Positions 45,678-53,697 of a DNA stretch of 64,000 nt are shown here, in pieces. Every line of letters starts with the position of its first letter. Position 1 is the first letter of the stretch. Below the pieces are notes generated by a model. That model was not told where the DNA came from. It did no database searches and saw nothing but the letters and a program-made list of their open reading frames with translations. The position numbers and the translations under genes are program-made. Origin of the DNA: Planctomycetota bacterium (GTDB taxonomy: Bacteria; Planctomycetota; Planctomycetia; Gemmatales; Gemmataceae); the NCBI GenBank assembly GCA_016873095.1, contig VGYC01000007.1, positions 20,182 to 84,181 on the forward strand, in the 5' to 3' direction.

Positions 45678-45774
45678 TCCGTCGATCGTTTGGCGGGGAG
45701 CCGAAGACGACCTTTCCCCCTCCCTCCTGACTTGGTCGCCTTCGGCTTTCCGCTCGCTGCAACGATGCAGTCGG

Positions 45775-45827
45775 CATGATGAATGATGAGCGGACGTGTC
45801 GTTTGCCGTTCATCATTCATCATTCGT
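45775..45827. repeat. ATGATGAATGATGA inverted repeat before the DUF1549 gene
   Basis: CATGATGAATGATGA near the left end faces TCATCATTCATCATTC at the right, about 18 bases apart. It contains an in-frame ATG for the following gene, so a naive start prediction there would translate repeat sequence. Confidence 0.75.
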
Positions 45828-45863
45828 AACATCATTTGTGAGTCCCCCCGCCGGAGTACCCCA

Positions 45864-48386
45864 ATGACGACTTCCATTCGCTGGCTCATCGTGCTTGTGC
45901 TGCTCGCCGGCGCCCGGGATCTTGCGGCGGCGGACGAACCGACGCGCACGCCCAAGGGCGAGATCGCGTTACCTGCTCCCGCCGAGGTGCAGTCGCTGGA
46001 CGTACAGCCGAAAACGATCGACCTGATCGGCGCTGATGACTCCCGTCAGGTGGTGCTGACCGGCGTGCTTTCCGCTGGCAAGTTGCAAGACCTGACCGGC
46101 CACGTGCAATACAAGATCGCCGATAGCACCATTGCGAAGATCACAAACTCCGGCCGCGTCATCCCGCTGGCCAACGGCGCCACGACAATCACCGCTGGCT
46201 ACGGCGACAACCGCGTCACCATCCCGGTGAAGGTCGAGAAGTTCGATGTGAGCCTGCCGATCAATTTCGCCAACCACATCGTGCCGATCTTCACGAAGCT
46301 GGGGTGCAACTCCGGCGGTTGCCACGGCAAATCGGGCGGCCAGAACGGCTTTGCCCTGTCGCTGCTCGGTTTCGTGCCCGAACTCGACTATCAGTCGTTG
46401 GTCCACGAGAGCCGCGGCCGCCGCCTGCTGCCCTCGTCCCCGGATCACAGCCTGCTCCTGCTCAAGGCCTCCGGCGGCATGGCGCACGCCGGCGGTAAGC
46501 GCATGGAGGCCGGCTCCGACGAGTACAAGCTCATCCGTCGCTGGATCGCCGCCGGCCTCCCCGTCGGCGAATCGGACGACCCCAACATCAGCAAGATCAG
46601 TATCTTTCCGGAGCACCGCATCATCTCCCGCAAGAATCGCCAGCAGTTCGCCGTCTATGCGCATTACAGCGACGGCAGTGTCGTCGATGTCACGCAGCGC
46701 GCTCAGTACGAGAGCAACGATCCGGATGTCGCCATCGTCGATGGTTCCGGCCTGGTGCGCACCCTGGACATGAGCGGCGAGGCAGCCATCATGGCCCGCT
46801 ACCAGGGACAGGTCACCGTCTTCCGCGCCACGGTGCCGCTGGGCGTCAAGATTCCCGAGTATCAGTTCACGGAGCGCAACTTCGTCGACAAGCACACTCA
46901 TGCCCACTGGAAGCAGCTTGGCATCGTGCCTTCGGATCTTGCGAGCGACGAACTCTTCATCCGGCGCGTGAGCGTGGACATCACCGGGACACTGCCGTCG
47001 CCGGCCAGGGTGAAGGCGTTCCTGGCCGATACCGATCCACAGAAGCGCGACAAGCTGATTGACGCCTTGCTGGAAACGCCGGAGTACAGCTACTACTTCG
47101 CCAATCGCTGGGCGGACGTGCTGCGCGTCAAGCGCGGCAACCAGCAAGGCCGGGCTTTTGGCACCTTTGCCTTCCATTCGTGGATTCGCGAGGCCATCGC
47201 CCAGGATCGGCCCTATGACGAGTTCGCCCGGGATATCCTGGCGGCCCTGGGTGACGAGACCAAGAACCCGGCCACGGTGTGGTACAAGGATCTCCGTGAT
47301 CCGCAGCAGTTTGTCGATGACACGGCCCAGCTATTCCTCGGCGTGCGCATGGCCTGTGCCCAGTGCCATCACCATCCGTATGAGAAGTGGAGCCAGGACG
47401 ACTACTGGGGCCTGGCCGCTTTCTTCGGCCGCGTCGGCCGCAAGAACATCCCCGTTCCCGGCGTGCAAAACAATCAGCAGAACCAGCGCGTCGTCATCTT
47501 CGCCAAGCCGAACGGGACCGTGCAGAACAAGCGCACGAACAAGGCGGCGATCATGCGGCCGCTGGACGGCGACGAGGTCAAGGTGGATCCCGGTGATGAT
47601 CCGCGCCACCGCCTCGTCGACTGGATGGTGGACGCCAAGAATCCGTTCTTCGCCCGCGCCGTCGTCAATCGCTACTGGGCTCACTTCATGAGCCGCGGCA
47701 TCGTCGATCCGCCGGACGACATGCGGGCCACCAATCCGCCGTCCAATCCTGCGCTGCTCGACGCGCTGGCCGCCGACCTCATCAAGAACAAGTTCAGCTT
47801 GAAGGAGACGATCAGGTCGATCTGCCGGAGCCGCACGTATCAGCTCAGTTCCATGCCCAACGAGTTTAACAAGCAGGACAAGCGGTCATTCGCGCGCTAT
47901 TATCCTCGGCGGATGGCGGCGGAGGTGTTGTTCGACGCGGTCAGCCAGGTGACGGACAGCCCGGCCACGTTCCCCGGCCTGCCGCGCGACCGCCACGCCC
48001 CGAACCGCGCCATCATGTTGCCCGACGAGTCATTCCAGTCGTACTTCCTCGACGTGTTCGGCCGGCCGCAGCGCATCAGCGCTTGCGAGTGCGAGCGTGT
48101 CAGCGAGGCCAATCTGGCCCAGGCCCTGCACCTGCTCAATTCCGACGAGATCCAGAACAAGCTGTCGCGTGCCGGCGGCCGGGCGGAAAAGCTTGCCAAG
48201 GATCCGCGCCCGGACGCGCAAAAGGTCGAGGAACTCTTCCTGTGGTCCTTTGCCCGCCAGCCGACGGCCGAGCAGATGACTCTCGCGCTCCGTAACATCG
48301 AGCACCATGCCAAGAACAAGCGCCTCGCCTACGAGAACATCATCTGGGCGCTGATCAACACCAAGGAATTCATCATGGTGCAGTAG
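45864..48386 (+). CDS. Exported DUF1549/DUF1553 cytochrome-like protein
   Basis: An 840-residue planctomycete surface or periplasmic protein with a signal peptide (WLIVLVLLAGARDLAAA). Residues about 40-125 are a BIG2-like immunoglobulin fold (ADSTIAKITNSGRVIPLANG). A haem-type motif follows as CNSGGCH (C-x4-C-H) near 149, in a PVC-type cytochrome region, and a second BIG2-like stretch spans about 240-330. DUF1549 begins near 355 (RRVSVDITGTLPSPARV) with CAQCHHHPY near 500. DUF1553 follows near 595-815 (RAVVNRYWAHFMSRGIVDPP). The pair DUF1549/DUF1553 + DUF1501 is a recurrent unit of unknown role in these bacteria. The start at 45864 has GGAG upstream; the earlier ATG lies in repeat sequence. 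Confidence 0.92.
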   Translation: MTTSIRWLIVLVLLAGARDLAAADEPTRTPKGEIALPAPAEVQSLDVQPKTIDLIGADDSRQVVLTGVLSAGKLQDLTGHVQYKIADSTIAKITNSGRVIPLANGATTITAGYGDNRVTIPVKVEKFDVSLPINFANHIVPIFTKLGCNSGGCHGKSGGQNGFALSLLGFVPELDYQSLVHESRGRRLLPSSPDHSLLLLKASGGMAHAGGKRMEAGSDEYKLIRRWIAAGLPVGESDDPNISKISIFPEHRIISRKNRQQFAVYAHYSDGSVVDVTQRAQYESNDPDVAIVDGSGLVRTLDMSGEAAIMARYQGQVTVFRATVPLGVKIPEYQFTERNFVDKHTHAHWKQLGIVPSDLASDELFIRRVSVDITGTLPSPARVKAFLADTDPQKRDKLIDALLETPEYSYYFANRWADVLRVKRGNQQGRAFGTFAFHSWIREAIAQDRPYDEFARDILAALGDETKNPATVWYKDLRDPQQFVDDTAQLFLGVRMACAQCHHHPYEKWSQDDYWGLAAFFGRVGRKNIPVPGVQNNQQNQRVVIFAKPNGTVQNKRTNKAAIMRPLDGDEVKVDPGDDPRHRLVDWMVDAKNPFFARAVVNRYWAHFMSRGIVDPPDDMRATNPPSNPALLDALAADLIKNKFSLKETIRSICRSRTYQLSSMPNEFNKQDKRSFARYYPRRMAAEVLFDAVSQVTDSPATFPGLPRDRHAPNRAIMLPDESFQSYFLDVFGRPQRISACECERVSEANLAQALHLLNSDEIQNKLSRAGGRAEKLAKDPRPDAQKVEELFLWSFARQPTAEQMTLALRNIEHHAKNKRLAYENIIWALINTKEFIMVQ

Positions 48387-48431
48387 ATCGAGAGCGGTAG
48401 ACGCCTGCCTTCCTGGTTGCGGAGAGAGTCC

Positions 48432-49805
48432 ATGACTGCTTCCCGCTTGCCTTCCCTTGCCGGCGCATCGCGCCTGTCGCGCCGTGGCTTTCTCAAGATC
48501 GGAGCGCTCGGCGCCGGCGGCCTGACCTTGCCGCATCTCTTCCGGGCCGAGGCGGCAGCCGGCATTCGCTCGTCGCAGAAATCGGTAATCTTGATTTATC
48601 TCGTCGGCGGACCGCCGCACCAGGACATGTTCGATTTGAAGCCGGACGCGCCGCGCGAGTTCGCCGGTCCGTGGCGGCCCATCAACACCAGCGTCACAGG
48701 CATCCAGATCTGCGAGGCCCTGCCGCGACTTGCCCGCATGATGGACCGCCTCGTCGTGGTCCGCTCGCTGGTCGGCAACCAGGCGGATCATGATGCCGTG
48801 CAGGTTTACAACGGCCATCATCCAGGCAAGCCGACGCCGTCGGGCGGCTGGCCGCAGTTCGGCTCGACGGTCGCCAAGCTGCAAGGCCCGGCCGATCGCG
48901 CCACGCCGCCGTTCATCAGCCTCTGCTACACCTGCACGCACGGCCCTTACAACGAGCCGGGACCGGGCTTCCTGGGCGCGACGTTCAATCCGTTTCGCAT
49001 CATGGGGCCGACACGCAACGACATGGTCCTGCAAGGCATCACGCTCGATCGGCTGGCGGATCGCCGCACATTGCTGCGCGGCTTCGACAACCTGCGCCGC
49101 GAGGTCGATGCGAGCGGCGCCGCCCGCGGCATGGACCACTTCGCCGAGCAGGCCTTCGGACTCTTGACCTCGTCACGGCTGGCGGAAGCGCTCGACCTGT
49201 CGCGCGAGGACCCGCGCATCGTCGCTCGCTACGGCACCGGCGACCCGCGCGTCTTCATCGATTCGAACGGCGCCCCGCGCGTGCCGCAGAGCCTGCTCAT
49301 GGCCCGCCGGCTCATCGAGGCCGGCGCTCGCGTCGTCACGCTCAACTACAGCAAGTGGGACTGGCACGGCGGCCCGGTTGCCGGCGACGGCTCGGGCAAT
49401 TCCATCTTCAACCGCGAGGCCGAAGACTTCCCCATCTTCGACCAGTGCGTCAGCGCCCTAGTGGAAGACCTGCACGTGCGCGGCCTGGACCAGGACTGCA
49501 CGGTGGTAGTGCTCGGCGAGTTCGGCCGCACGCCGCGCATCAGCGGCCATGTCGGCCGCGACCACTGGCCGCAGGTCAACTGCGCCCTGCTGGCCGGCGG
49601 CGGCATGCGCACCGGCCAGGTCATCGGCGCTACCGACCGCATCGCCGGCGAAGCCGTCTCCCGCCCCGTCACCCACGGCGAACTCCACGCCACGCTCTAC
49701 CGCAACCTCGGCATCGACGTCAATCAAACGACGCTGCTCGACCTGCGCGGCCGGCCGCAGTATCTGGTCGAAGATAATGCGCAGCCGCTGCGGGAAGTGG
49801 TATAA
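48432..49805 (+). CDS. DUF1501 protein, Tat-exported (paralogue 4)
   Basis: DUF1501 family, 457 residues, with the export signal LSRRGFLKIGALGAGGLTL. Motifs: YLVGGPPHQDMFDLKPDAP near residue 57 (GGPPH instead of GGPSH), LGEFGRTPRISGHVGRDHW near 363 and CALLAGGGMRTGQVIG. The start at 48432 has GGAGAGAG just upstream. It follows the DUF1549/DUF1553 gene by 45 bases, so the two are very probably cotranscribed and act together. Confidence 0.93.
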   Translation: MTASRLPSLAGASRLSRRGFLKIGALGAGGLTLPHLFRAEAAAGIRSSQKSVILIYLVGGPPHQDMFDLKPDAPREFAGPWRPINTSVTGIQICEALPRLARMMDRLVVVRSLVGNQADHDAVQVYNGHHPGKPTPSGGWPQFGSTVAKLQGPADRATPPFISLCYTCTHGPYNEPGPGFLGATFNPFRIMGPTRNDMVLQGITLDRLADRRTLLRGFDNLRREVDASGAARGMDHFAEQAFGLLTSSRLAEALDLSREDPRIVARYGTGDPRVFIDSNGAPRVPQSLLMARRLIEAGARVVTLNYSKWDWHGGPVAGDGSGNSIFNREAEDFPIFDQCVSALVEDLHVRGLDQDCTVVVLGEFGRTPRISGHVGRDHWPQVNCALLAGGGMRTGQVIGATDRIAGEAVSRPVTHGELHATLYRNLGIDVNQTTLLDLRGRPQYLVEDNAQPLREVV

Positions 49806-49845
49806 ACCCCGACCTGGTTCGATAGTGTATTCATCCTTGCAACGC

Positions 49846-50139
49846 TCAGTCCGCAGCCGTAAATGCCGTGTCGATAACCGGATCAATCAAGCGTGATGCC
49901 TGCGGCGGCGCTAACCCCTTCACGCGCACCAGCACCACCGGCACGCACTCCTCGCAGCGTTGCTGTTCCGCAAGCTCACGGCTGTACTGGCTGAAGCCTG
50001 GCTCGCCATCAATCTCGAAGTAAATAAACGCCCCGTCGGGCACGCGATCATCCATCTCCGGATGAGCAAAGACATACTTGCCGAACTCAACGGTCAGTTC
50101 AAATTGCTTCTTCGCAAACTCGCGCGTGTCAATCATCAT
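49846..50139 (-). CDS. Small DUF5647-like protein, second gene of a two-gene cassette
   Basis: A 97-residue soluble protein. The sequence MMIDTREFAKKQFELTVEF, HPEMDDRVPDGAFIYF and VVLVRVKGLAPPQASRLIDP resembles the DUF5647 family as I remember it; that is not a confirmed match. Its ATG lies inside the end of the upstream gene (11-base overlap), with GGAGATGA just before it. The cassette is embedded, on the opposite strand, between two DUF1501 genes and looks less GC-rich than its neighbours. The overlap and size suggest a toxin-antitoxin-like or other accessory module, which is inference. Confidence 0.7.
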   Translation of the reverse strand: MMIDTREFAKKQFELTVEFGKYVFAHPEMDDRVPDGAFIYFEIDGEPGFSQYSRELAEQQRCEECVPVVLVRVKGLAPPQASRLIDPVIDTAFTAAD

Positions 50140-50458
50140 TCATCTCCGTCAGGTAGCGGGCACGGTGACCTTCCCAGTTTGTCCGCAAGTCCTCGATGGC
50201 GAATGTGAATGTTTCGTTCACATCACCCACGAAAATCCTGGTCTTGTCCTGGCTGCCGTCCGGATGAAGAGTGTCGCGATGACAGAAGCCATGAGCGTTG
50301 TCATATCGCACCGTTGGATGCCATCTCTCCTCATGCATGATTTCCAGTTGCACAGTAAATCGCAATACTTGATCCTTGTGACGCTGGTAGCTGCAACGGA
50401 TTTGCGCTTCGCCGGGCGACACTCGAATGAACCAGCTTCGCTCAACAGGGCTTGCCAT
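50129..50458 (-). CDS. Small DUF7718-like protein, first gene of a two-gene cassette
   Basis: A 109-residue soluble protein. The segments LRFTVQLEIMHEERWHPTV, RYDNAHGFCHRDTLHPDGSQ and FTFAIEDLRTNWEGHRARYL resemble the small family that I recall as DUF7718; I cannot confirm the match. The conserved HGF-HRD-HPDG motif is rich in His and acidic residues, which could point to a nuclease- or metal-type site. The end overlaps the start of the next gene by 11 bases, so they are coupled. It is divergent from the DUF1501 gene at 50549 across 90 bases. Confidence 0.7.
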   Translation of the reverse strand: MASPVERSWFIRVSPGEAQIRCSYQRHKDQVLRFTVQLEIMHEERWHPTVRYDNAHGFCHRDTLHPDGSQDKTRIFVGDVNETFTFAIEDLRTNWEGHRARYLTEMNDD

Positions 50459-50548
50459 CTTGGTCCCCGAAGGTTGATTGTACCATTCCCACGCTGCTCA
50501 CGACACGGTACATTGAGATTGTCCCACCACCGCCTTCGAGGGCTTCCC

Positions 50549-51988
50549 ATGCTCACCATCCCCGGCCCGCATTCGCGCTACTGCGATGGCATCTCGCGGC
50601 GTTCCTGGTTGAAAATCGGCGGGCTGGCGCTGGGCGGGCTGTCGTTGCCCGAAGTCCTGCGGGCGCAGTCTCTCCCCTCTCCCTCCGGGAGAGGGGTCGG
50701 GGGTGAGGGTTCGCGGCTCGCCAAGGGCGTCATCATGGTGCTGCTGCCCGGCGGGCCGACGCACCTCGAGACCTTTGACCTGAAACCGGATGCTCCCGCC
50801 GAGATTCGCGGCGAGTTTCGGCCAACGGCGACCAATGTCCCAGGCATGGACATCTGCGAGCTGATGCCGCGGCTGTCGCGCCTGGCCGACAAGTTCACGC
50901 TGATTCGCTCGCTGGTCGGCTTTCGCGACGATCACAACACCCACTGGTGCACGACCGGCTGGGAATCGCACCCGGCCATGGATGCTTCGCCGCAGATTCC
51001 GGGGTTTCCGCCGGGCGACTGGCCGTCGCTGGGCGCAGTGCTGAGCCGCAGTCTCGGTCCGCGTGTGGCCGGCGTGCCACCGTGCGTCGATCTGACGCCG
51101 GTGGATGCCGACGCCCGCTTCATCCTGCGCACGCCGCCGGGACAGCCCGGCTACCTGGGCGTGGCCCACGCCGGCTTCGAGGCCAAGGCGGTCGATCGCC
51201 GCAACATCATGCTCAACGGCATGGATCTGCGCCGGCTGCGCGATCGCCGGGCCATGCTCGCCGGCTTCGACGGCTTCCGCCGGCAAGCCGATGCCAACAA
51301 CCTGGGCAGCGGCCTCGACACTTTCCAGCAACAAGCCTTTGAGGTGTTGACCGCGCCGCGGCTGGCGACGGCACTCGACCTGTCGCGCGAGGATGAGCGC
51401 ACGCGCCGTCTGTACTCGCTGGATCGCGAGTATCCCGACGAGCGCGAGGGCAAGCATTATCTCGACCAGTTCCTGCTGGCGCGGCGGGTGATCGACGCCG
51501 GCGCGCGCTGCGTGACGCTGGCGTTCAGCCGCTGGCCCTTCGGCCGGGTGCTGCGTGGCGACCACAACTGGGACTGGCATCGCGACCTGTTCCCGGAGGC
51601 GCGGAAGACGCTGCCGCTGCTCGACCTGGGGCTGTCGGCGCTCATCCAGGACCTGCACCAGCGCGGCACGCTGAACGACGTGGCCGTCGTGGTGTGGGGC
51701 GAATTCGGCCGCACGCCGCGCATCAACGGCAACGCCGGCCGCGATCACTGGGCCCGCGTGTGCAGCGCCCTGGTTGCCGGCGGCGGCCTCCGCACCGGGC
51801 AAGTCCTCGGCTCGACCAGCCGCTGGGCCGAGGAACCGCGCACCAGGCCGGTCCACTTCCGCGATGTGTTCGCCACGCTCTACCAGCGCCTCGGCATCGA
51901 CGTTGCCACGGCGCAGTTCAACGACCTGTCGGGCCGGCCGCAGTATCTGCTCGGGAATCATCGGGCGGTCGACGAACTGGTGGGGTGA
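50549..51988 (+). CDS. DUF1501 protein, Tat-exported (paralogue 5)
   Basis: DUF1501 family, 479 residues with the signal ISRRSWLKIGGLALGGLSL. Motifs: LLPGGPTHLETFDLKPDAP near residue 63, WGEFGRTPRINGNAGRDHW near 385 and SALVAGGGLRTGQVLG. Directly after the signal peptide, residues 41-54 (LPSPSGRGVGGEG) are encoded by a palindromic repeat rather than by family sequence. ATG 50549 has GAGGG upstream. The following gene, icd, is convergent. No DUF1549 gene is adjacent, so this is a stand-alone copy. Confidence 0.92.
   Translation: MLTIPGPHSRYCDGISRRSWLKIGGLALGGLSLPEVLRAQSLPSPSGRGVGGEGSRLAKGVIMVLLPGGPTHLETFDLKPDAPAEIRGEFRPTATNVPGMDICELMPRLSRLADKFTLIRSLVGFRDDHNTHWCTTGWESHPAMDASPQIPGFPPGDWPSLGAVLSRSLGPRVAGVPPCVDLTPVDADARFILRTPPGQPGYLGVAHAGFEAKAVDRRNIMLNGMDLRRLRDRRAMLAGFDGFRRQADANNLGSGLDTFQQQAFEVLTAPRLATALDLSREDERTRRLYSLDREYPDEREGKHYLDQFLLARRVIDAGARCVTLAFSRWPFGRVLRGDHNWDWHRDLFPEARKTLPLLDLGLSALIQDLHQRGTLNDVAVVVWGEFGRTPRINGNAGRDHWARVCSALVAGGGLRTGQVLGSTSRWAEEPRTRPVHFRDVFATLYQRLGIDVATAQFNDLSGRPQYLLGNHRAVDELVG
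50671..50709. repeat. CTCCC/GGGAG palindrome inserted in frame in a DUF1501 gene
   Basis: TCTCCCCTCTCCC and GGGAGAGGGG form a hairpin at 50671-50696, followed by TCGGGGGTGAGGG. It is read in frame as LPSPSGRGVGGEG between the signal peptide and the mature protein, where added residues would be harmless. Confidence 0.85.
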
Positions 51989-52078
51989 AGGCAGCACGTC
52001 ACGCCGGTGCAGGAATCATTCATCCCCCACGCGTGTTCGAAACCCGCTCCGCGGTTTCGCGCGGGCCAGACTCCCGAG

Positions 52079-53374
52079 TTACATCTTCGCAATCACCGCA
52101 TCGCCGAACTCGCTGCACTTCACCTCCTTGGCCCCCTCGGTGAGTCGCGCGAAGTCGTAGGTGACGGTCTTGGCGGCGATGGCGCCGTCCATGCCCTTGA
52201 TGACGCGGTCGGCAGCCTCGGTCCAGCCCAGGTAGCGCAGCATCATCTCGCCGGAGAGGATGACCGAGCCGGGGTTGACCTTGTCGAGGTTGGCATACTT
52301 GGGTGCGGTGCCGTGGGTGGCCTCGAAGACGGCGTGGCCGGTGGTGTAGTTGATGTTGCCGCCCGGGGCAATGCCGATGCCGCCCACCTGGGCCGCCAGT
52401 GCATCCGATAGATAGTCGCCGTTGAGGTTCATGGTGGCGATGACGTCGAACTCGTCCGGGCGCGTCAAGACTTGTTGCAAGGTGATGTCGGCGATGGCGT
52501 CCTTGACCAGTAGCTTGCCGGCGGCGAGGGCGGACTTTTGCTCGGAGTTGGCGGCCTCCTCGCCCTTGTCCTTCTTGGTCCGCTCCCATTGCTCCCAGGT
52601 GTAGACCTTGTCCTTGTAGTCGCGTTCGGCCAGGGCGTAGCCCCAGTTGCGGAACGCCCCTTCCGTGAACTTCATGATGTTGCCCTTGTGCACCAGCGTG
52701 AGGCTCTTACGCTTGTTGGCAAAGGCATACTCGAGGGCGGATCGGATTAGCCGTTCGCTCCCCTCGCGCGAGACGGGCTTGAGGCCGATGCCGCTGCTTT
52801 CGGGAAAGCGGATCTTGCCGAACTCTGTCGGGAACGCCTCCTTGAAGAGGGCGAGGAACTTCTTGCAGGCTTCCGAGCCCTGCTCGAACTCGATGCCGGC
52901 GTAGATGTCCTCGGTGTTCTCGCGGAAGATGGCCATGTCCACCTTCTCGGGACGCTTGACAGGCGAGGGGACACCCTTGAACCAGCGGACCGGCCGGAGG
53001 CAAACATACAGGTCGAGCAGCTGACGCAGGGCGACGTTGAGGGAGCGGATGCCGCCGCCGATGGGCGTGGTCAGCGGCCCCTTGATGCCGACCAGGAACT
53101 CGCGGAACGCCTCCACGGTCTCATCCGGCAGCCAGGTGTTGAGCTTCTTGAACGCCTTCTCGCCGGCATAGACCTCCATCCAGGCGATCTTCTTCTTGCC
53201 GCCGTACGATTTCTCGACGGCGGCGTCGAGCACGCGCACGGATGCCCGCCAGATGTCCGGCCCGGTGCCGTCCCCCTCGATGAACGGAACGATCGGCCGA
53301 TCGGGAACGCGGAGCTTGCCATTGGCGATGGCGATCTTGTCGCCTTGCGGAACCTGAATGTGCTGATATGGCAT
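52079..53374 (-). CDS. icd: Isocitrate dehydrogenase, NADP-dependent
   Basis: TCA-cycle enzyme converting isocitrate to 2-oxoglutarate and CO2, 431 residues, prokaryotic type. The phosphorylation/substrate loop reads [14 protein letters not shown] (Ser near residue 115), the metal-binding part is [17 protein letters not shown] and the cofactor site [18 protein letters not shown] has the Lys-Tyr pair of NADP-specific forms. The N-terminus [16 protein letters not shown] fixes the start at 53374, with CAGGTG upstream. Monocistronic; convergent with a DUF1501 gene. A short GAAACC/GGTTTC hairpin (52038-52058) lies in the 90-base gap downstream. Confidence 0.97.
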   Translation of the reverse strand: MPYQHIQVPQGDKIAIANGKLRVPDRPIVPFIEGDGTGPDIWRASVRVLDAAVEKSYGGKKKIAWMEVYAGEKAFKKLNTWLPDETVEAFREFLVGIKGPLTTPIGGGIRSLNVALRQLLDLYVCLRPVRWFKGVPSPVKRPEKVDMAIFRENTEDIYAGIEFEQGSEACKKFLALFKEAFPTEFGKIRFPESSGIGLKPVSREGSERLIRSALEYAFANKRKSLTLVHKGNIMKFTEGAFRNWGYALAERDYKDKVYTWEQWERTKKDKGEEAANSEQKSALAAGKLLVKDAIADITLQQVLTRPDEFDVIATMNLNGDYLSDALAAQVGGIGIAPGGNINYTTGHAVFEATHGTAPKYANLDKVNPGSVILSGEMMLRYLGWTEAADRVIKGMDGAIAAKTVTYDFARLTEGAKEVKCSEFGDAVIAKM

Positions 53375-53697
53375 GAAGTTCACCTGAGACTGGGGCGGGA
53401 GGTTTCGAGGGACACGTTGCAGTTTATATGCGCCTTGAGACGAAATGCACACCCAGGGCACACGCGAATGAAGCTCGCCTGGCGGTTTTGTGCAGGATTG
53501 GCGCGCGAAACCGCCAAGCAAAGCTTCCTTACGCCTGTCCGGAGGGGCCCTACGACGGCCTTCGGAACAGTCCGCTTGGATTTTCCTCCCATGGCCATTA
53601 AGTATCCTATATTTACCATTGGAAGGTGCGGTCCCCAGGTCCGCCCGCATCTGCTACCATAGAGAAGGCAGCATTTTCAGGTTAGCGGGGATGACGG
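53375..53697. other. Divergent intergenic region between icd and a kinase gene
   Basis: A 323-base gap with no supported gene. Short open frames here are not homologous to anything recognised. It should hold the promoters for both directions. A hairpin is visible near 53480-53517 (TGGCGGTTT facing AAACCGCCA). An AT-rich stretch near 53590-53625 (TTAAGTATCCTATATTTACC) is the best candidate for the rightward kinase promoter, but I cannot fix -35 and -10 boxes. Confidence 0.5.

Noticed and set aside
45783..45863. Longer N-terminus of the DUF1549/DUF1553 protein
   Set aside because: The extension is encoded by the ATGATGAATGATGA repeat and would hide the signal peptide that starts at 45864.
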